A stretch of DNA of 10,636 bases from the NCBI GenBank assembly GCA_020853835.1, contig JADYYC010000507.1, positions 1 to 10,636 on the forward strand, read 5' to 3'. Each line of letters begins with the position of its first letter. Positions within the stretch are counted from its first letter, which is position 1. Positions 1-4,583 of this stretch are shown in pieces. The position numbers and the translations under genes are program-made. Source of the DNA: Anaerolineales bacterium (lineage in GTDB: Bacteria > Chloroflexota > Anaerolineae > Anaerolineales > UBA4823). The notes under the pieces are model-generated. The model saw only the letters and a list, made by a program, of their open reading frames with translations, was not told the DNA's origin and did no database searches.

Positions 1-50
1 GTAATCATAGCATAATACTCTAAAAATTCTGACTTCCCTGTCATGGACAT
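1..50 (-). CDS. Possible 5' end of a divergent gene (partial, leaves the window)
   Basis: On the - strand an ATG at 50-48, or a second in-frame ATG at 44-42, opens a frame that stays open to the left edge. It reads MSMTGKSEFLEYYAMI. An AAGG at 54-51 lies 6 nt before the second ATG, a good Shine-Dalgarno spacing. Only about 16 codons are visible and no family can be recognised. A frame this short can stay open by chance in AT-rich DNA. The idea is a gene transcribed away from tatD; the alternative is plain intergenic DNA. Confidence 0.25.
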   Translation of the reverse strand, partial: MSMTGKSEFLEYYAMI

Positions 51-67
51 CCTTACCTTGATATAAT
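38..67 (+). promoter_or_regulatory. Putative sigma70-type promoter for the tatD gene
   Basis: A perfect -10 hexamer TATAAT lies at 62-67. An 18-bp spacer separates it from a weaker -35 candidate CTGTCA at 38-43 (4 of 6 consensus bases). Transcription would begin near 74, roughly 40 nt before the preferred tatD start. The -10 box is convincing and the -35 box is only fair. Confidence 0.45.
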
Positions 68-114
68 ACGATTGTACGGTTTCACACTTGTTAACACGAG
101 GCTCGTTCGAGGTT

Positions 115-927
115 TTGTATATTGACACGCACTGCCACCTCTATTTTGACCGCTTTGACCAGGATCGCGAAGAGGTCCTCAAGCGGGCGAGCGACGGCGA
201 TGTCGGACGAATCTTGGTTCCTGGGATCGATCAACATACGAGCGACCTGGCCGTGGACCTGGCTGAACGCTACGAATCCATCTATGCAGGGGTCGGGGTT
301 CATCCCAACAGCGCGTTATCCTGGACAGATGAGACCCCGGATCACTTCAGACGCCTGGCGAAACACGAGAGAGTTGTGGCAATGGGTGAAATTGGCCTGG
401 ATTATTACTGGGATAGCGCTCCCAAAGAAATCCAGCATCAGGTTTTTATCGATCAACTCGAGCTGGCTGCAGAATACGAACTTCCAGTTGTCATTCATGT
501 CAGAGATCGCGACCAAGAACGCACGCCAGCTCTATGCGACGTCCTAAATATTTTGAGAGAGTGGATTTCGGGTTTAGAGCAGATAAATTCACCATTGGCT
601 GCACATCCGGGTGTGTTACACTCTTATAGCGGCAACCTCGAATTAGCCCAGGAGGCCTATCGCCTTGGGATGAACATCGGCGTTACCGGTCCGGTCACTT
701 TCAAAAATGCTGATCAGCTTCGCGAAGTTGTGGTAAACATGCCGCTTAAGGTGTTGCTCACAGAAACAGACGCGCCATTCTTGACACCACATCCTTTTCG
801 CGGCAAGCGGAACGAGCCAGCTTATGTCAAATATGTCACCGATGAGATCGCCCGGCTCAGGTGTGAGGAAGCTGTTTTTGTGAAAGAACAAATCGAGAAA
901 AACGCACAGAGGTTATTTCATTGGTGA
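115..927 (+). CDS. tatD: TatD-family metal-dependent hydrolase (DNase)
   Basis: This is a TatD-type two-metal hydrolase, a TIM-barrel family with DNase or exonuclease activity that acts in the cytoplasm. Numbered from the TTG at 115 (270 aa), the expected metal ligands are all present: H6 and H8 in DTHCHL, E92 in GEIGLDYYW, H128 in VVIHVRD, H169 in VLHSYSG and D219 in TETDAPFLTPH. The signature PFRGKRNEP follows. The TTG at 115 is preferred because it gives an MYIDTHCHL N-terminus like other family members; the frame also has a TTG at 88. Both starts have weak ribosome-binding sites (GAGG at 98-101 is 13 nt from 115). The segment between H128 and H169 is about 40 residues, which seems somewhat long for the family. 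The stop overlaps the start of the next gene, so the two are probably co-transcribed. The fold assignment is secure; the exact substrate is not. Confidence 0.92.
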   Translation: MYIDTHCHLYFDRFDQDREEVLKRASDGDVGRILVPGIDQHTSDLAVDLAERYESIYAGVGVHPNSALSWTDETPDHFRRLAKHERVVAMGEIGLDYYWDSAPKEIQHQVFIDQLELAAEYELPVVIHVRDRDQERTPALCDVLNILREWISGLEQINSPLAAHPGVLHSYSGNLELAQEAYRLGMNIGVTGPVTFKNADQLREVVVNMPLKVLLTETDAPFLTPHPFRGKRNEPAYVKYVTDEIARLRCEEAVFVKEQIEKNAQRLFHW

Positions 928-1901
928 GCAGTGTTGTGAAGTCTGGCGACTTTATGTCCCTTGTTCAAGAAGAGATGCAGCGCGTCGAGATATTGATGCG
1001 CTCGCAGGCCGAAGATCGTCATCCAGACCTGGAGATCGTGTTAAACCACCTGCTGTCTTCTGGCGGAAAGCGGATTCGCCCTGTCGTCGCACTGTTATCT
1101 GGAGAAATGCTAAACGCGGAGCCGGAGAGCCTGGTGACATTAGCCGCGTCGATCGAAATGCTGCATACGGCCACTTTAGTCCACGACGACTTGATCGATG
1201 GAGCCATTCTCAGGCGCGGGATCGCTACCCTGAACTCGCAATGGTCGCCGGCAGCGACTGTTTTGACGGGAGACTTCATCTTCGCTCGGGCAGCAAAACT
1301 TGCCGCGGAGACTAACTCTGTCGCGGTGATAAGATTGTTTGCTGAGACTTTGACGACCATCGTTAATGGGGAGCTCACACAGCTTTTTTCCAGCCGCAGA
1401 GTTGCCAACCGTGAAGATTATGACCGGCGTATCCACGCCAAAACCGCATCGTTGTTTGAGTTAGCAACCGCCTCGGGGGCGCTTCTCAGCCCTGCGAGCG
1501 AAGACATGGTTGAGAAGCTGCGATGTTTTGGCAATGCGATCGGCATGGCTTTTCAGATCGTCGATGACATCTTAGATTTTACAGGCGAGCAATCAAGCGT
1601 TGGCAAACCGGTCGCGAGCGATCTGCGACAAGGATTGATCACTTTACCGGCCCTCTTTTACCATGAAGCGCATCCGGACGATCCGGATATGGCGCGATTG
1701 TTGTCGGAGAATTACCTGAGCGAAGAGCTGATCATACGGCTGGTTGAAGCAATCCGGCAAAGCGGTGCGATTCAGCAATCGCTGGAGGTCGCTCAGGGAT
1801 ACATCACTCAAAGCCGCAAATGGCTTGAATTTATGCCGGATAACCCGCAGAGACGTGCGTTGGATGAACTGGCGCGCTATATCGTTGCCAGAGATCTATA
1901 G
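921..1901 (+). CDS. Polyprenyl diphosphate synthase (long-chain trans-isoprenyl)
   Basis: This cytoplasmic enzyme condenses isopentenyl diphosphate with an allylic diphosphate to make an all-trans polyprenyl chain, probably the menaquinone side chain. Numbered from the TTG at 921 (326 aa), it shows GGKRIRP at 48-54 for substrate binding and the first Asp-rich motif DDLID at 89-93. GELTQLF lies near 150-156, KTASLFE near 174-180, and the second Asp-rich motif DDILD at 215-219 is followed by GKP and DLRQG. The residue five places before the first Asp-rich motif is Ala rather than a bulky aromatic, which in this family favours long products. The start is TTG 921 (GAGG at 909-912, 8 nt upstream) or GTG 924, which overlaps the tatD stop. 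An ATG at 954 is also in frame but has no ribosome-binding site. Chain length cannot be fixed from sequence alone. Confidence 0.93.
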   Translation: MVSSVVKSGDFMSLVQEEMQRVEILMRSQAEDRHPDLEIVLNHLLSSGGKRIRPVVALLSGEMLNAEPESLVTLAASIEMLHTATLVHDDLIDGAILRRGIATLNSQWSPAATVLTGDFIFARAAKLAAETNSVAVIRLFAETLTTIVNGELTQLFSSRRVANREDYDRRIHAKTASLFELATASGALLSPASEDMVEKLRCFGNAIGMAFQIVDDILDFTGEQSSVGKPVASDLRQGLITLPALFYHEAHPDDPDMARLLSENYLSEELIIRLVEAIRQSGAIQQSLEVAQGYITQSRKWLEFMPDNPQRRALDELARYIVARDL

Positions 1902-1940
1902 ACAATTCAACAGATATAATTTATTTTGCAGACCGGGTCG

Positions 1941-1969
1941 TTGACAAATCTACCCAAGCGTAGTAATAT
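1941..1969 (+). promoter_or_regulatory. Sigma70-type promoter of the tRNA gene
   Basis: A perfect -35 hexamer TTGACA at 1941-1946 is separated by exactly 17 bp from the -10 hexamer TAATAT at 1964-1969. Transcription would start near 1976, about 9 nt before the tRNA acceptor stem. The placement fits a dedicated tRNA promoter well. Confidence 0.75.
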
Positions 1970-1984
1970 TTTGCCGCTTGTTCA

Positions 1985-2057
1985 GGCGAGGTAGCTCAGT
2001 TGGCAGAGCAGTGAGCTCATAATTCACGGGTCGTGGGTTCAATTCCCACCCTCGCCA
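1985..2057 (+). tRNA. tRNA with anticodon CAT (elongator tRNA-Met most likely)
   Basis: A complete cloverleaf can be drawn. The acceptor stem is GGCGAGG (1985-1991) with CCTCGCC (2050-2056), and the D stem is GCTC/GAGC. The anticodon stem GTGAG/TTCAC encloses the loop CTCATAA, with anticodon CAT at 2018-2020. The T stem is GTGGG/CCCAC around TTCAATT, and the discriminator base is A2057. The first pair is G-C and the anticodon stem lacks the three G-C pairs of initiators, so this is not initiator tRNA. Elongator tRNA-Met is favoured. The lysidine-modified tRNA-Ile2 also carries CAT and cannot be fully excluded. The 3' CCA is not encoded (ACTA follows the stem), so it must be added after transcription. 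Confidence 0.95.
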
Positions 2058-2066
2058 CTAATACAG

Positions 2067-2100
2067 CACTCAACCGTCCCGCAGGTTGGGTGTTTTATTA
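2067..2100 (+). terminator. Intrinsic terminator after the tRNA
   Basis: CACTCAACC at 2067-2075 pairs with GGTTGGGTG at 2084-2092 across an 8-nt loop. This gives nine base pairs including one wobble. A TTTTATTATT tract follows. It sits 9 nt after the tRNA and would end that transcript. Confidence 0.8.
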
Positions 2101-2147
2101 TTGATAGCTGAAATCCTGAAGCACGAACGCGCACGTGAATTCTGGAC

Positions 2148-2153
2148 TATAAT
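2148..2153 (+). promoter_or_regulatory. Putative -10 box for the RACo-like gene
   Basis: A perfect TATAAT lies at 2148-2153 in the gap after the tRNA terminator. No good -35 hexamer stands 16-18 bp upstream, where the sequence reads around GAACGC, and there is no TGn extension. If it is used, transcription starts near 2160 and leaves a leader of about 120 nt. The promoter may need an activator. Confidence 0.4.
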
Positions 2154-2155
2154 GC

Positions 2156-2250
2156 GGGGATTATCGGCACCTATTAATATTGGCCCCGACAGCAGCCGTA
2201 AGTTATGCTGCGGGTGATGATTTCGGACCCCTAACGCCTGATGGTAGGTT
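2156..2250 (+). promoter_or_regulatory. Structured 5' leader of the RACo-like gene
   Basis: CCCG at 2185-2188 and CAGCA at 2190-2194 pair with TGCTG at 2206-2210 and CGGG at 2211-2214. This makes a nine-pair stem with one bulged A (2189) and an 11-nt loop. GGGG at 2156-2159 could pair with CCCC at 2228-2231 to close the whole element. I compared it by eye with fluoride, cobalamin and NiCo riboswitches and found no convincing match. It may be a cis-regulatory RNA or simply a stable leader hairpin. Confidence 0.35.
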
Positions 2251-2281
2251 GTAGCAAAATGGTCGTGTGAGGATTTCATCG

Positions 2282-3892
2282 ATGATGTCAAAAGTCACAG
2301 TGATTTACGGAGAAGAAATTGCAGAAATTGATGCAGAGCAGGGCAGCCTGCTTGGCGACGCCATTGCAAAGACCGGTCTTCCGCTCGAACAGCCCTGTGC
2401 CGGCAGAGGCACCTGTGGAAAGTGTAAAGTGTTGGTTGAAACGGGCATTGCTCCGCCAGACGAAATCGAGCGCGAACACCTGACGGACGGCGAATTAAAG
2501 CTGAACAACCGCCTGGCTTGCCGAGCGCGCATTCAGGCGGATACCAGGGTGATGCTGGCGCCGATTGTCGTCTATTCAAACAAGATTTTTCGTTCCAGCA
2601 ACCGATACCGATGGACGGATGTGCCGCTAGGGCTGGCGATTGATTTAGGCTCGACCACCGTTGCCGCATTTTTGACAATGCTGGATAACGGAGAGGTTTG
2701 TGCGGGCGGAGCCAGCCTAAACCAACAAACCGTGTTTGGCGCGGATGTCATCTCTCGTCTCTCAGCCGCGCTTCACGGTGATGAAAATGCCAATCGCCTG
2801 CACCGCCTGGCTCTGGCGTCCATTAATCAAGCAGTTGATTCATTGAAACTATCCCCCAAAGTGCTTGCCCGTGTGGAGCGCGTCACGATTGTATGCAACG
2901 TAGCCATGCACCACCTGCTGGCTGAACTGCCGATTGATCGATTAGCGGCCCGCCCGTTTCAACCGGTCGACAAAGCCTCCATAAAAAACGCCAATGGGCT
3001 GATGGGCGGCATTTTCCCCGAAACGGCAAAGGTGATGCTGCCGCCCTTGATCGGCGGTTTTGTGGGATCCGACGCGTTGGCTTGCCTGGCGTACTTTGGA
3101 TATGATCATCCGCAGGGGCCTATGGCGGCGATTGACATGGGTACGAATGGCGAGGTGTTGGTGACGGACGGGAAACGCATATTGACGGCTTCGACTGCGG
3201 CGGGCCCAGCTTTCGAAGGGGTCTTTATCTCGTGCGGTTCTCGCGCTGTAAATGGCGCAATCGTGGACGCCGAAATCGAAAATGGCAGCTTGAAATTTAA
3301 AACCATTGCAGACGAGCCGCCCATAGGCCTGACTGGTTCGGGGCTGCTCAGCCTGGTGCATGTATTGCGCAAGGCAGGGGTGATCGAGGCGAACGGTCGC
3401 ATCCTCACAAATCCGCCAACCCTGAGCGATCGCATTGGGCTGGATCGGCATAATGCACGCCGGGTTTTGCTAACCGAAGATGGTCAGTTGGGGCTCACGC
3501 AATGGGATGTTCGAGAGCTGCAAAAAGCCAAGGGCGCGATTCGGGCAGCGCTGGAAACCTTGATGGGTTTGTTGGATCTCAAACCCGAAGATCTGAATCG
3601 AGTCATTCTAACCGGCTCGTTCGGAGGGCAAATCGATATACACGCTGCAATCGAGTTGGGGCTGATCCCACCGGTATCTGCTGAGAAGGTCGAGACAATC
3701 CCCAATGGAGCCGGATTGGGCGCAGCGATGTTTCTATCCGATGAGGGTTTTGCGCTCGGTGAGATGCTCGCCAGCAAAGCCGAGCAGATCGATTTGGATT
3801 TAGATCCAAAATTCATGTCGCGATACATTGGCGCAATGTCGTTATCGCCAGATATTTTGGACGTAGGACTTGGTTCTGCGACTAAAGGATGA
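2282..3892 (+). CDS. RACo-like reductive activator of the corrinoid iron-sulfur protein (ferredoxin + ASKHA ATPase)
   Basis: RACo proteins use ATP and a low-potential electron to return the inactive Co(II) corrinoid of the methyl-carrying iron-sulfur protein to Co(I). Numbered from ATG 2282 (536 aa), residues 1-95 form a [2Fe-2S] ferredoxin domain with C39, C45, C48 and C80 (C-x5-C-x2-C, then a distant C). A short linker leads to an ASKHA-fold ATPase domain. Its phosphate motif DLGSTT is at 121-126, a second acidic motif AIDMGTNGE near 283-291, and the adenosine-side motif ILTGSFGG near 442-449. ATG 2282 is chosen because TGAGGA at 2268-2273 stands 8 nt before it; the GTG at 2267 would lie inside that site. 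The gene sits just upstream of the CODH/ACS operon and has its own leader. Related ASKHA proteins serve methyltransferase systems, but this context favours the corrinoid protein AcsCD. Confidence 0.88.
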   Translation: MMSKVTVIYGEEIAEIDAEQGSLLGDAIAKTGLPLEQPCAGRGTCGKCKVLVETGIAPPDEIEREHLTDGELKLNNRLACRARIQADTRVMLAPIVVYSNKIFRSSNRYRWTDVPLGLAIDLGSTTVAAFLTMLDNGEVCAGGASLNQQTVFGADVISRLSAALHGDENANRLHRLALASINQAVDSLKLSPKVLARVERVTIVCNVAMHHLLAELPIDRLAARPFQPVDKASIKNANGLMGGIFPETAKVMLPPLIGGFVGSDALACLAYFGYDHPQGPMAAIDMGTNGEVLVTDGKRILTASTAAGPAFEGVFISCGSRAVNGAIVDAEIENGSLKFKTIADEPPIGLTGSGLLSLVHVLRKAGVIEANGRILTNPPTLSDRIGLDRHNARRVLLTEDGQLGLTQWDVRELQKAKGAIRAALETLMGLLDLKPEDLNRVILTGSFGGQIDIHAAIELGLIPPVSAEKVETIPNGAGLGAAMFLSDEGFALGEMLASKAEQIDLDLDPKFMSRYIGAMSLSPDILDVGLGSATKG

Positions 3893-3966
3893 TTCTCACT
3901 CAAGTAATGGAGTTCTAAACCGTCTCAATAGAAACGAATTTGAAGGTTTTCACCCCACACCTCAAG

Positions 3967-4008
3967 GACAAATACCTTACAAAATACGTAATATTTGTCA
4001 CTTGTCAC
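3967..4008 (+). promoter_or_regulatory. Repeat cluster overlapping the CODH/ACS promoter (candidate operator)
   Basis: Two repeat patterns overlap here. GACAAATA at 3967-3974 is the exact inverted complement of TATTTGTC at 3992-3999, an 8-bp inverted repeat with a 17-nt gap. TTGTCAC occurs twice in tandem, at 3995-4001 and 4002-4008, and the second copy contains the -35 hexamer. A regulator bound here would contact RNA polymerase directly. The half-sites do not match the FNR consensus, and a Rex-type TTGTGA...TCACAA site is matched only in part. The regulator is unknown. Confidence 0.45.
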
Positions 4009-4030
4009 AAAAAAACGGATTTGTTATATT
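4002..4030 (+). promoter_or_regulatory. Promoter of the CODH/ACS operon
   Basis: TTGTCA at 4002-4007 (5 of 6 consensus) is followed by a 17-bp spacer and TATATT at 4025-4030 (5 of 6). A TG at 4022-4023 gives an extended -10 element. This is the best promoter between the RACo-like gene and the operon. Transcription would begin near 4037 and give a leader of about 145 nt. Confidence 0.7.
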
Positions 4031-4098
4031 CGTTGGTAAGATTCCGCTCTGATGGCGGTTGGTGTGGCAAATTTCAGTGAGGAGACCTTATTCGGCTT

Positions 4099-4150
4099 GA
4101 AAGCACCTGGCAAAGCAGTGGAATCTGCTTTCTTAGCCGGGTGTTTTCTT
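4099..4150 (+). terminator. Terminator-like hairpin in the operon leader (possible attenuator)
   Basis: CACCTGGC at 4104-4111 pairs with GCCGGGTG at 4136-4143 (one wobble). Inside it, AAAGCAG at 4112-4118 pairs perfectly with CTGCTTT at 4125-4131 around the loop TGGAAT, leaving CTTA as a bulge. The stem can extend outward through GAAAG at 4099-4103 and TTTTC at 4144-4148. TTTTCTT follows the core stem, as in an intrinsic terminator. It lies after the operon promoter and before the first gene, so it could attenuate transcription. GGTGT at 4061-4065 could pair with GCACC at 4103-4107 and compete with it. It might instead end transcripts reading through from the RACo-like gene. Confidence 0.65.
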
Positions 4151-4181
4151 AATAAACTGCAGCCAGTGGAAGGAACAAATA

Positions 4182-4580
4182 ATGCTTAAAACAGTCACAT
4201 TTAACACCCCAATTCTCTTTGGTGATCATCACGTGTTGGAAGTCCGCCGGCTCATATCGAACGTCTCTGGCGTTGATCAGGTATACGCCAGCAGCGCTTT
4301 TCGGGTGGTGGATGTAACGTATGATCCTGAGGTGACCTCAGAAGAGCAGCTCTCAAAAATACTTGATGAAGCGGGTTATCTGAGTGATTGGTCAGGCCCG
4401 GTGGAAACTGGAAAACCGGCAACTGAGGATGGCGATCGGGCGCTCAAATACTTCCGCCATACCGAAGTGTATGAAACCAGCCGCCAGGTCGTCAGTTTTG
4501 CGCAAAGAGTTAATTATTCTGGCAAGCCGTTATGGAATTGTCCCGGTTTTGGTGTGATTAAAAATAAAATGGAGGATTGA
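4182..4580 (+). CDS. Small HMA-fold-like protein heading the CODH/ACS operon (unknown function)
   Basis: This 132-aa cytoplasmic protein has no signal peptide or membrane segment. Residues 1-67 read like a heavy-metal-associated (ferredoxin-like) domain: a first strand, helix VLEVRRLISNVSGV at 18-31, then VVDVTYDPE at 42-50, and a closing helix ending DEAGY at 62-66. In a true HMA domain the first loop carries CxxC. Here the aligned positions are G14 and H17 (GDHH), so the usual Cys pair is gone. The C-terminal part (about 86-132) is unfamiliar and holds the only cysteine, C120, in the stretch NYSGKPLWNCPGFG at 111-124. AAGGA at 4170-4174 supports the ATG at 4182. The stop lies 3 nt before cooS, so translation is probably coupled. 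A role in metal delivery or as a CooS/AcsB partner is an inference from position only. Confidence 0.8.
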   Translation: MLKTVTFNTPILFGDHHVLEVRRLISNVSGVDQVYASSAFRVVDVTYDPEVTSEEQLSKILDEAGYLSDWSGPVETGKPATEDGDRALKYFRHTEVYETSRQVVSFAQRVNYSGKPLWNCPGFGVIKNKMED

Positions 4581-4583
4581 GAA

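Noticed and set aside
1915..1920. TATAAT just after the polyprenyl synthase gene, considered as the tRNA -10 box
   Set aside because: No -35 hexamer lies at proper spacing, whereas TTGACA/TAATAT with a 17-bp spacer stands closer to the tRNA.
2211..2257. Possible fluoride riboswitch (GGGTGATG ... CTAACGCCTGATGG)
   Set aside because: Parts of the core look similar, but the 3' strand that forms the pseudoknot (CUCCUACC-like) is missing and the downstream gene is not a fluoride transporter.
3870..4052. 60-codon + strand frame between the RACo-like gene and the operon
   Set aside because: It overlaps the end of the RACo-like gene and runs through the operon promoter and its repeats. It has no ribosome-binding site or recognisable sequence.
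4074..4092. Possible cobalamin riboswitch B12 box (GAGGAGACCTT)
   Set aside because: Only the small AGG-AGA-CCT hairpin matches. The flanking conserved bases and the large upstream core are absent, and the leader is too short for that class.
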